Source: Trueperaceae bacterium (GTDB lineage: Bacteria; Deinococcota; Deinococci; Deinococcales; Trueperaceae). From it: a DNA stretch of 9,445 nucleotides. The position numbers were made by a program, and so were the translations under genes. The DNA lies in assembly GCA_011390455.1 (NCBI GenBank), contig JAABSI010000102.1, forward strand, positions 1-9,445. Reading direction: 5' to 3'. A model generated the notes under the pieces. The model was not told where the DNA came from and did no database searches. It worked only from the letters and a program-made list of their open reading frames with translations. Below, one piece after another: positions 1 through 6,918 of the stretch (its first letter is position 1; every line of letters begins with the position of its first letter).

Positions 1-524
<524 letters not shown>

Positions 525-534
<10 letters not shown>

Positions 535-1985
535 GCCCCCGCACGATGACCCCGCCCGGCGCCGCCGCCCAGCGCACGACCGTGCGCCCGCCCGTCGGCC
601 GGCCGCGGGGCGACGGGCCGACCGAACTGCGCATGCACCGCGGCGTCCTCGTCGGCCTGGCGGCCGTCGTACCGCTCTTGGCCGCGCTGTGGGGCTTCGC
701 GATGCAACAGCACGGCGCACCCACGTGGCCCGGCGGCGTCGTCGAGCCGACCGTCCGCGGCACGATCCGCACGGGCGACGGCGCCGTGCTCGCGGAAGGG
801 CCCGTGGAGGCGCGCCGGTACCCGCAGGCCAGCCTGGCGGGCTCGCTCGTCGGCTTCACGGGGGCGCTGCAGGCGACGGGCAACTACGGACTCGAGGGGC
901 TCGAGCTCAGCCTCGACGCGCGCCTGCAGACCGGCGAGGACGTGACGCTCACCCTCGACGCCGCCGTGCAGGCCGCCGCCGAAGCGCACCTCGCGGCCGC
1001 CGTGGCCGACACCGGCGCGGTCGCCGCCACCGCCGTCCTCCTCGAGGTCGGCACGGGCCGCATCCTGGCCGCCGCCAGTTCCCCCACCTTCGATCCGAAC
1101 GCGTTCGCCGAGACGCCCGAGGCCGACCGCCAGAACCGCGCGCTCCTGCAGCAGTTCGAGCCCGGCTCGGTCATGAAGCCGTTCCTCGTCGCCGCGCTGC
1201 TCGAGACCGGACGCTTGACGACCACCGAGCTGATCCCGACGCCGCCGACCATTCGCGTGGGTCGCCAGACCTTCCGGGACGTCTCCTCGCACGAACCCGA
1301 GCTCACGGCCGCCGACATCCTGCGGTACTCGAGCAACACGGGCACGATCGCCCTCGCCGAGCGCTTCGCGAGCACCGAATGGCACGCGTGGATCGCCGGC
1401 TTCGGCTTCGGTCAGCCGATGGCGCTGCGCTCCGCCTTCACCCGCTCGGGTGCGCTGCCGGACCCGGAACGGTGGGTGCCCCAGGACCACGCGACCATGG
1501 CGATCGGCCAAGGGGTGTCGACCACCAGCCTGCAACTCGCCGCTGCGTACGCCGTGCTCGCCCAAGACGGCCTGTACGTGGCGCCGCGGTTGGTCGAGGA
1601 CGAGGTCGTGCCGGCGCCGCACCGCGTGCTGTCGCCCGAGGTCGCGCGCGAGCTCCGCAGCATGCTCACGCATACCGTCGACGCCGGCAGCCTCCGCAGC
1701 GCGCGTCTCCCGGGCATCGCGACGGCCGGCAAGACGGGAACCGCCGACGTGTACGACGCCGCCCGCGGCGGGTACGTCGCTGGGGCGTACGCCCTCACCT
1801 TCGCCGGCATGTTCCCCGCCGAGCGGCCCGAGGTCGTCATGGTCGTCACCGTGCACGAACCGACCCTCGCCTCGTCGTCGACGCTCGTCGCCGCCCCGCT
1901 CTTCCGCGCGATCGGCGCCGAGGTCGTAGCCCACTGGGCGGTGGCGGCGGATGCGCCTGAATGGGCGCGGGCTGCCGTGCGCTGA
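525..1985 (+). CDS. ftsI: Compact septal peptidoglycan transpeptidase (class B PBP, FtsI/PBP3-like)
   Basis: Penicillin-binding transpeptidase of 486 residues that cross-links peptidoglycan, very likely the division enzyme partnered with FtsW. What is seen: an Arg/Pro-rich cytoplasmic start (1-38), one membrane anchor (about 40-59), an RGTIRTGDGAVLA segment (79-90), the ARRYP...GSLVGFTG...GLEGLE block (96-127), and a full transpeptidase domain. All three catalytic motifs are intact: SVMK with Ser215 and Lys218, SSN at 269-271, and KTGT at 403-406. GQGVSTTSLQ is also present. Oddity: only about ten residues separate the RG.I..GDG..LA and RYP blocks, where class B PBPs usually have a pedestal/head of about a hundred residues. 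There are no PASTA domains. The ATG at 525 is preceded by GGAGGT. The gene overlaps ftsL by 10 bases, and its stop codon lies in the loop of a strong hairpin. RodA-type PBP2 is the alternative, but the position after ftsL favours FtsI. Confidence 0.9.
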
Positions 1986-2005
1986 AGGGCGCGCACGGCA
2001 GCCCG
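1968..2005 (+). terminator. Perfect 15-bp stem-loop holding the ftsI stop codon
   Basis: CGGGCTGCCGTGCGC (1968-1982) is the exact reverse complement of 1991-2005. The eight-base loop (1983-1990) contains the TGA stop of ftsI at 1983-1985. The left arm encodes the last residues of FtsI. The bases after the stem are only TTG, so the U-run of a classical intrinsic terminator is missing. In very GC-rich genomes such hairpins can still terminate or attenuate transcription, or protect a 3' end; which of these applies is inference. It sits at the head of the only intergenic gap in the cluster, which supports a role in separating rsmH-ftsL-ftsI from murF onward. Confidence 0.55.
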
Positions 2006-2007
2006 TT

Positions 2008-2033
2008 GCGGTGCGCTGGACGGCGCGCACCGC
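2008..2033 (+). terminator. Second stem-loop directly after the first
   Basis: GCGGTGCGC (2008-2016) is the exact reverse complement of GCGCACCGC (2025-2033), giving a 9-bp stem with an eight-base loop. It starts two bases after the previous hairpin, so the pair looks like a tandem terminator or processing site. A second copy of the right arm at 2063-2071 could pair with the same left arm instead. No U-run follows. The pairing is seen in the sequence; the function is inferred. Confidence 0.4.
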
Positions 2034-2075
2034 GCGGGTGGGCGCACACCGCGCAGCATCGAGCGCACCGCGCGG
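2025..2075 (+). repeat. Short direct repeats of GCGCAC(AC)CGCGC type
   Basis: GCGCACCGCGCGG occurs identically at 2025-2037 and 2063-2075. A variant, GCGCACACCGCGC, lies between them at 2042-2054. A related GCGCACGGC forms the right arm of the first hairpin at 1991-1999. Start-to-start distances of the three repeat copies are 17 and 21 bases. They may be binding sites, alternative RNA pairing partners, or simple low-complexity drift in a non-coding GC-rich stretch. Confidence 0.5.
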
Positions 2076-2093
2076 AACGCCACCCACCGCAGC

Positions 2094-2124
2094 ACACACG
2101 CATCGTGTGTATGTTGTGTACGCT
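2094..2124 (+). promoter_or_regulatory. Palindrome and AT-richer patch before murF: possible operator/promoter
   Basis: ACACACG (2094-2100) and CGTGTGT (2104-2110) form an exact 7-bp inverted repeat around the spacer CAT, a layout typical of small dimeric DNA-binding proteins. It runs into TATGTTGTGTACGCT, the least GC-rich stretch of the gap. TATGTT at 2110-2115 matches four of six bases of a -10 hexamer, but I see no convincing -35 at the proper distance. This is the best place in the window for an internal promoter driving murF and the downstream genes, but the promoter itself is a weak guess. Confidence 0.3.
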
Positions 2125-2137
2125 GCGCATGAAGGCC

Positions 2138-2166
2138 GGTGCGGCGACCGCCGGACCGACCGCACC
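2138..2166 (+). other. Possible hairpin in the murF leader
   Basis: GGTGCGG (2138-2144) is the exact reverse complement of CCGCACC (2160-2166), with a 15-base loop. It ends twelve bases before the murF ribosome binding site at 2178-2183. In a transcript begun near 2110-2125 it would form most of the leader. It could also be chance pairing in GC-rich sequence. Confidence 0.25.
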
Positions 2167-2177
2167 ACCGGATTCCT

Positions 2178-2183
2178 GGGAGG
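2178..2183 (+). promoter_or_regulatory. Ribosome binding site that fixes the murF start
   Basis: GGGAGG lies seven bases before the ATG at 2191. The frame stays open upstream through the whole gap, but that part translates to low-complexity Arg/Ala-rich sequence unlike MurF. This site therefore decides the start. Confidence 0.8.
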
Positions 2184-2190
2184 CACGCTC

Positions 2191-3555
2191 ATGAACCTCG
2201 ACGCCCCGACCCTGCGCCGTTGGCTCGGACCTCGGATCCGCGAGCTGCCACCGCTGCCGGACGGCGGGGCGCGGGGCGTGCGCTTCCACAGCGACCGCGT
2301 GCGCCCCGGCGACGCCTTCGTGGCGATGGCGGGCGCCCGCGCCCACGGCGAACGCTTCGCCGACGACGCCCTCGCGCGCGGCGCCGCCTACGTCATCAGC
2401 GACCGACCTCGCCCCGGAGCGGTGCTCGTGGACGACGCCGGCGCCGCGCTGCTCGAGCTCGGCCACGCAGCGCGCGCCGCGCGGCGCGGGCGCGTGATCG
2501 GGGTGACCGGCAGCGTCGGCAAGACCACCGCCAAGGCGCTGCTCGCCGCCGCGCTCGGGGCCGCCGTCTCCCCCGGGAACCTCAACACCCCGCACGCCCT
2601 CGCGACCGTCCTGATCGATGCCTGGCTCGAGGACGACCTCGACCGGCCGCTCGTGCTGGAACTCGGCATCGACCACGTCGGCGAGATGGTGCGCCTGCTC
2701 GACCTGGTGCGGCCGAGCGACGCGCTGCTCACCGCCATCGCGCCCGCCCACCTCGAGCAGCTCGGCGACGTCGCGACCGTCGCGCGCGAGAAGGGCCGCC
2801 TGCTCGAGGCCGCCTCCGGCGTCCGGTACGCGGCGCACGATGCCTGGCGGCAACTGGCGCCGGAGCTTCGTGCGGGCACCGAGCACTACGCGCTCGGCGC
2901 CGTGGACGCGGACGACCCCGCGCCGGCCTGGAGCGGACGCTTCGAGCCTGGCGCACCCAACGACCGGCTCCTCGCCCGCACCGACGGCGCCGAGGCGGTC
3001 GTCGACCTCCCGGGCACCGGCCGCGCGCTGGCGCTCAACGCGCTCGGGGCGCTCGCGATGGCGAGCGCCCTGGGCGTGGAGGTCGACCTCGCGGCCGAGC
3101 GGATGGCGCGCGCCCGCCTCGAGCCCGGGCGGCTGACGCGCCACGACCTGGGCGGCTGGATGCTCCTCGACGACGCCTACAACGCGAGCCCGGCTTCGGT
3201 CGCCGAGGCGCTCGAGGTGCTGGCGCGATCGCCCGCGCCGCACGCGGTCGTGCTCGGCGCGATGCTCGAGCTCGGGACCGCGAGCGCCGCGCACCATGCC
3301 GCGGTCGGCCGCGCCTGCGCCGACCGCGGCCTGGCGCCGGTGTGGGCGGTCGGCGCCGCGGCCGAGCCGCTCGCCGCCGCCTGCCCCGGTGCGGTCCACC
3401 TCCCGGACGTCGCGGCGGCGATCGCCCGGGCGGACGCCCTGCCTCGAAACGGCACGCTGCTCGTGAAGGGCTCGCGCGGCATCGGGCTCGAGGCGCTCGT
3501 GGCCCACCTGCGCGCCTCGGCGCCGGCGGACCTGGCCGAGGGGGCGTTGCGATGA
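2191..3555 (+). CDS. murF: UDP-N-acetylmuramoyl-tripeptide--D-alanyl-D-alanine ligase MurF
   Basis: Cytoplasmic Mur ligase of 454 residues that uses ATP to add D-Ala-D-Ala to UDP-MurNAc-tripeptide, the last step before the membrane stage. What is seen: an N-terminal substrate domain with FHSDRVRPGDAFVAMAG (about 32-48), matching the family's 'DSR.v.pGd.FvAl.G'. The ATP loop GVTGSVGKTT is at 104-113 with Lys111. Then come GNLNTPHA, VLELGIDHVGEM and AHLEQLG, followed by the MurF-type DDAYNASPAS (327-336), VLGAMLELG, and LVKGSRGIGLE near the C terminus (Lys426). Domain order and length fit MurF. MurE is the main alternative, but YNASP and KGSR favour MurF. The gene follows the 205-base gap after ftsI and ends by sharing ATGA (3552-3555) with mraY. 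A murE gene would normally sit just upstream and is absent. Confidence 0.95.
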   Translation: MNLDAPTLRRWLGPRIRELPPLPDGGARGVRFHSDRVRPGDAFVAMAGARAHGERFADDALARGAAYVISDRPRPGAVLVDDAGAALLELGHAARAARRGRVIGVTGSVGKTTAKALLAAALGAAVSPGNLNTPHALATVLIDAWLEDDLDRPLVLELGIDHVGEMVRLLDLVRPSDALLTAIAPAHLEQLGDVATVAREKGRLLEAASGVRYAAHDAWRQLAPELRAGTEHYALGAVDADDPAPAWSGRFEPGAPNDRLLARTDGAEAVVDLPGTGRALALNALGALAMASALGVEVDLAAERMARARLEPGRLTRHDLGGWMLLDDAYNASPASVAEALEVLARSPAPHAVVLGAMLELGTASAAHHAAVGRACADRGLAPVWAVGAAAEPLAAACPGAVHLPDVAAAIARADALPRNGTLLVKGSRGIGLEALVAHLRASAPADLAEGALR

Positions 3556-4496
3556 CGGTGGTCGCCGGCGGCCTGATCGCCTTCGCGGCCTTCGCCTCGC
3601 TGCTCGCGACCGGCGCCTTCGTGCAGATCGCCCACCGGCGCGGCTGGGGCAAGGTCGTCCGGGACGACGGGCCCGAGAGCCACCGGCCCAAGCACGGGAC
3701 CCCGACGATGGGGGGCGTCGCGTTCCTGGTGGTCGCGCTGGCTGCGGCGCTGCTCGCGGGCCCGCGCGACGCGGACCTGTGGGCGCTCGCCCTGCTCGTC
3801 CTCGCGAGCGGCCTGCTCGGCCTCGGCGACGACGCGACCGCGATCGCGCGCAAGCGGGCCGCCCGCCGCGGCGACGCCGGCGAGGTCAGCGCCGCCACCG
3901 GTCTGTTCGCGCGCTGGCGCCTATTGGGGCAGGGCGTCATCGCCCTGGGCTTCGCGACGTACGCCGTGCAGGCGGGCCACGGGCCGTTCGGGATCGCGGT
4001 GCTCGACCTGCTCCTCTTCGTGGTCGCGATCGTCGGGAGCGTGAACGCCTACAACTTCACCGACGGCCTCGACGGGCTGGCCGTGGGGGTGGCGCTGCCG
4101 GCGCTCCTGCTCTTCCTCGGTTCGCCGCTGGCCGCCGCTCTGCTGGGCGCGCTGCTCGGGTTCCTCTGGTACAACGCCCACCCGGCCCGCGTGTTCATGG
4201 GCGGCGTCGGCGCCGAGGCGCTCGGCGCGGCGATCGCCGGCCTCGCGATCCTCGCCGGGGCGGTGTGGTGGCTGCCGCTGATCGCGCTGCTGCCGGTCCT
4301 GGAGGTCGTCTCGGTGATCGTCCAGGTGGCGTACTTCCGCGCGACGGGCGGGAAGCGGCTGCTGCGGATGGCGCCGTTGCACCACCACTTCGAGCTGTCC
4401 GGATGGCCCGAGACGCGGGTCGTCGTGCGCTTCTGGATCGTCACCGCGGTCGTCGTGGCGCTGGTCCATCGGCTGTCGGGCGGCTTCGGCGCGTGA
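3552..4496 (+). CDS. mraY: Phospho-N-acetylmuramoyl-pentapeptide-transferase MraY with a substituted catalytic Asp
   Basis: Integral membrane protein of 314 residues that transfers phospho-MurNAc-pentapeptide from UDP to undecaprenyl phosphate, making lipid I on the inner face of the membrane. What is seen: about ten hydrophobic segments, HRPKHGTPTMGG (44-55), GLGDDATA with Asp93 and Asp94, NAYNFTDGLDGLA (165-177), YNAHPARVFMGG, and MAPLHHHFELSGWPETRVVVRFW (273-295) with the HHH motif. Oddity: the family's FMGDVGSLALG reads FMGGVGAEALG here, so Gly218 replaces the Asp that is Asp267 in E. coli MraY, one of three catalytic, Mg-related aspartates. No Asp occurs anywhere after residue 174. The usual Lys of DDxxK is also Ala97. 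The ATG overlaps the murF stop (ATGA) and follows GAGGGG at 3538-3543. The protein is shorter than E. coli MraY (360 residues). The family call is firm; whether it is fully active is open. Confidence 0.92.
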   Translation: MTVVAGGLIAFAAFASLLATGAFVQIAHRRGWGKVVRDDGPESHRPKHGTPTMGGVAFLVVALAAALLAGPRDADLWALALLVLASGLLGLGDDATAIARKRAARRGDAGEVSAATGLFARWRLLGQGVIALGFATYAVQAGHGPFGIAVLDLLLFVVAIVGSVNAYNFTDGLDGLAVGVALPALLLFLGSPLAAALLGALLGFLWYNAHPARVFMGGVGAEALGAAIAGLAILAGAVWWLPLIALLPVLEVVSVIVQVAYFRATGGKRLLRMAPLHHHFELSGWPETRVVVRFWIVTAVVVALVHRLSGGFGA

Positions 4497-5884
4497 CGGC
4501 GTCGCCACTGCTGGTCTACGGCCTGGGCCGCAGCGGCGGCGCCGTCGTGGCCCGCGCCCGCGGCGAGGGCGACGACGTCGTGTTCGTCGAGGCGCGCGCG
4601 GACGGCGACGACGTGCGGGCCGCGGAGGCGCTCGGCGCGCGCCGCCTCGCGGACGCCGCCGCCGCGCTGGCGCTCGCCCCGCGACCGACCGTGTGCGTCG
4701 CCGCCCCGGGCGTCCCGATCGACCACCCCGACCTGAGGCTGCTGCAGGCGGGCGGCATCGAGGTGATCGGCGAGGTGGTGTGGTTGCTGCGGCGCGCGCC
4801 GGCGCGCACGGTCGGCATCACCGGCACCGCCGGCAAGGGGACCGTGACCCGCTGGACCGCCGACGTCCTGGTGGGGGCCGGCGTCGATGCGGTGGCGGGC
4901 GGCAACCTCGACCCCGCGCTCGCCGCCGTCGCGCGGCCGGGCGCGACGCTCGTCGTCGAGCTCTCCTCGTTCCAGCTCGAACGCGCGCCGGGCCTTCGCC
5001 CCGACGTCGCCGTGGTGCTCAACCTCGGCGTGGACCACCTCGATCGGCACCGCGACGTGGCGACGTACCACGCCGCCAAACGCAACCTGATCGCCGAACT
5101 CGGGCCGGACGCCACCTTCGTCGCGAACGCCGACGACCCGACGGTCGCCGCGTGGGCGCGCGCCAGCCGCGCGCGCGTCCGCACCTTCGCGCTCGGCGCC
5201 CAAGCCGACGCCCGTTGGGACCGCGCCTCGGACCACCTCCTGCTCGACGGCCGGCCGCTGCTGCGCGCCGGCGACCTGCGGGTGCGCGGTCGCCACCTGA
5301 TCGCCGACGCGCTCGCCGTCGCGCTCGCGACCGACGCCCTCGGCGTGCCCCACGACGCGATCGCCGAGGGTCTGCGCGCCTTCGCCGGCCTGCCGGGACG
5401 CCACGTCGAGATCGGGTGGCTCGGCGGCGTCCGGTTCGTCGACGACTCCATCGCCACCCGACCCCTCGCGGTCGAAGCCGCGCTGCAAGCGTGCGAAGCG
5501 CCGGTCGTATGGCTCGCGGGCGGCGTCGACAAAGGGGCCGAGGTCGGCGCCCTGGCCGACGCGCTGCGCGACCGGGTGGTCCTGACGCTCGGCATCGGGG
5601 CGAGCGGACCGGCGTACGCCCGGGCCGCGGCCGCCTTCGCGCCGGCGGAGGTCGCGCCGCCCGGCGACGGCCCGGCCACCCTCGCCTGGGCCGTCCGCCG
5701 GGCGTACGCCGAACTCCGCGACGCGCATGGCGGCCGCGGCACCGTGCTGCTGGCGCCGCTCGCCGCCTCGTTCGACCAGTTCCGGGACTACGCCCACCGC
5801 GGGGCGGAGTTCCGGACGGCCGTGGCGGCGCTCGCGGCCGAGATCGCGGCAGCGGAGGGGGTGGCGTGGACCCCCTCCTGGTGA
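4493..5884 (+). CDS. murD: UDP-N-acetylmuramoylalanine--D-glutamate ligase MurD
   Basis: Cytoplasmic Mur ligase of 463 residues that adds D-Glu to UDP-MurNAc-L-Ala with ATP. What is seen: a Rossmann-like N-terminal domain starting LLVYGLGRSG (6-15), the ATP loop GITGTAGKGT (108-117), GGNLDPAL (137-143), ELSSFQLE (156-163), NLGVDHLDRH (177-186), and Lys196 at the place of the carbamylated lysine. C-terminal signatures are GLPGRHVEI, VDDSIATR (316-323), AGGVDKGAE, and APLAASFDQFRDYAHRGAEF (421-440). Two differences from E. coli-type MurD: the residue after the P-loop Lys is Gly116 rather than Ser/Thr, and the NDSKATN motif reads DDSIATR, a form I recall from several phyla. The start is GTG at 4493, sharing GTGA with the mraY stop; no clear ribosome binding site precedes it, so coupled translation is likely. 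The end overlaps ftsW by 19 bases. Confidence 0.95.
   Translation: MTASPLLVYGLGRSGGAVVARARGEGDDVVFVEARADGDDVRAAEALGARRLADAAAALALAPRPTVCVAAPGVPIDHPDLRLLQAGGIEVIGEVVWLLRRAPARTVGITGTAGKGTVTRWTADVLVGAGVDAVAGGNLDPALAAVARPGATLVVELSSFQLERAPGLRPDVAVVLNLGVDHLDRHRDVATYHAAKRNLIAELGPDATFVANADDPTVAAWARASRARVRTFALGAQADARWDRASDHLLLDGRPLLRAGDLRVRGRHLIADALAVALATDALGVPHDAIAEGLRAFAGLPGRHVEIGWLGGVRFVDDSIATRPLAVEAALQACEAPVVWLAGGVDKGAEVGALADALRDRVVLTLGIGASGPAYARAAAAFAPAEVAPPGDGPATLAWAVRRAYAELRDAHGGRGTVLLAPLAASFDQFRDYAHRGAEFRTAVAALAAEIAAAEGVAWTPSW
5854..5858 (+). promoter_or_regulatory. Ribosome binding site for ftsW
   Basis: GGAGG lies seven bases before the GTG at 5866, inside the end of murD. A second in-frame GTG at 5881 forms the GTGA overlap with the murD stop that several neighbours use, but it has no such site in front. 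I therefore prefer 5866. Confidence 0.6.
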
Positions 5885-6918
5885 CGCTGCAGCTGCTCCT
5901 CGGCGCGTTCGGGGTGCTCGGGGTCGCGACCGCCGAACCCTCCGAGACGTTCGACCAAGCGCTCCGCTTCGCGGTGGCGTTCGCGCTCACCGTCGTGGTC
6001 GCCCGCGTGCCCGCCCGCATGGTCGTGCGCGCAGCGCCCGCGCTCTACGGGGTGTCGCTCGTGCTGCTGGTGGTGGTGCTGTTCGCGGGCATCGTCCCCG
6101 ACACCGGCGACGCCCGCCGCTGGTTGCTGGTCGGGGGGTTCACCTTCCAACCCTCGGAGCTGATGAAGGTGGCGGTGATCGCGTACCTGGCCGCCTTCTT
6201 CCACAACCACCTGGGCGACTGGCAGATCTGGCGCCCGATGCTCGTGGTCGGGATCGCCGCGGGCCTGATCGTGGCGCAACCGAACATCTCCACCGCGCTG
6301 TTCCTGTTCGTGCTCGCCTTCGCCATCATGATCGCCGCCGGCACCAGCCTGCAGCGGCTGGTGGCGATCGGCACCGCGGCGGCGCTGATCGCGGTGGCGA
6401 TCGGCGCGCCGTACCTCAGCCGCCTCGGCTACCTGGGCGACCGCCTGAAGGGCTTCACCGACGCCCTCTCCGGCAACGCCGACGTCAGCGGCATCGGCTT
6501 CCAGGCGGATCGAGCCCGCCAAGCGCTCGCGCGCGCGGGCCTGTTCGGCGTCGGACCGAGCCGCCCGCGGTTCGTGCCCGCCGGCGAGACCGACATGATC
6601 GCGATCTCGATCGGCCAGGCGCTCGGCCTCGTCGGCGTGGCGGTCCTTGTGGTCGCCTTCGTGCTGTTGGTCGCGCGCACCTTCCGGATCGCCGGCGCGG
6701 CCCGCGGTCCCGGCGCGCTGCTCGCGGCCGGCGCCGGCTTGTACGTCGCCGGCCAAGCGTCGCTGAACCTGCTGGTGGCCGCGGGGCTCCTCCCGGTCAC
6801 CGGCGTTCCGCTCCCGCTGGTGAGCTACGGCTTCAACTCGGCCTTCTCCGTGTCGATCGCGCTCGGCTTCGTCCACGCCGCCTACCGCGAGGCGCGCGCC
6901 CGCGGGGCGCCGCTGTGA
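5866..6918 (+). CDS. ftsW: FtsW-like SEDS peptidoglycan glycosyltransferase
   Basis: Polytopic membrane protein of 350 residues of the SEDS family (FtsW/RodA/SpoVE), which polymerises lipid II and works with a class B PBP. What is seen: about ten hydrophobic segments, GDARRWLLVGGFTFQPSELMK (81-101) matching the family's 'gARRWi...fQPSElaK', QPNISTALFL (138-147), ETDMIAISIGQALGLVG (241-257), and TGVPLPLVSYGFNSA (312-326). Asp243 is at the place of the catalytic Asp of SEDS proteins. Several signatures differ from the usual form: QPDLGT is QPNIST, the EELG after the catalytic Asp is QALG, and SYGGSS is SYGFNS. The GTG start at 5866 has GGAGG in front; GTG 5881 is the alternative and would shorten the protein by five residues. 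Position between murD and murG argues for FtsW rather than RodA. It overlaps murG by four bases. Confidence 0.88.
   Translation: MDPLLVTLQLLLGAFGVLGVATAEPSETFDQALRFAVAFALTVVVARVPARMVVRAAPALYGVSLVLLVVVLFAGIVPDTGDARRWLLVGGFTFQPSELMKVAVIAYLAAFFHNHLGDWQIWRPMLVVGIAAGLIVAQPNISTALFLFVLAFAIMIAAGTSLQRLVAIGTAAALIAVAIGAPYLSRLGYLGDRLKGFTDALSGNADVSGIGFQADRARQALARAGLFGVGPSRPRFVPAGETDMIAISIGQALGLVGVAVLVVAFVLLVARTFRIAGAARGPGALLAAGAGLYVAGQASLNLLVAAGLLPVTGVPLPLVSYGFNSAFSVSIALGFVHAAYREARARGAPL

Noticed and set aside
1951..2190. Upstream extension of murF through the gap
   Set aside because: The open frame there is by chance; it translates to biased sequence with no MurF similarity, while ATG 2191 has GGGAGG in front.
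1846..3507. Long - strand open frame opposite murF and the gap
   Set aside because: Low-complexity translation without recognisable domains; the + strand there has a clear MurF.
3552..4496. Frameshift or damage as the cause of the unusual MraY loop
   Set aside because: The frame is intact on both sides of the loop, with conserved motifs (NAHPARVFMG before, LHHHFELSGWPE after) and no stop, so only substitutions are present.
4794..4807. Perfect 14-bp palindrome GCGCGCCGGCGCGC inside murD
   Set aside because: It falls in Arg/Ala codons (RRAPAR) where GC-rich third positions create such palindromes easily; nothing else suggests a site.
4049..5797. Long - strand open frame opposite murD and the end of mraY
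   Set aside because: Same shadow effect; the + strand carries all MurD motifs in frame.
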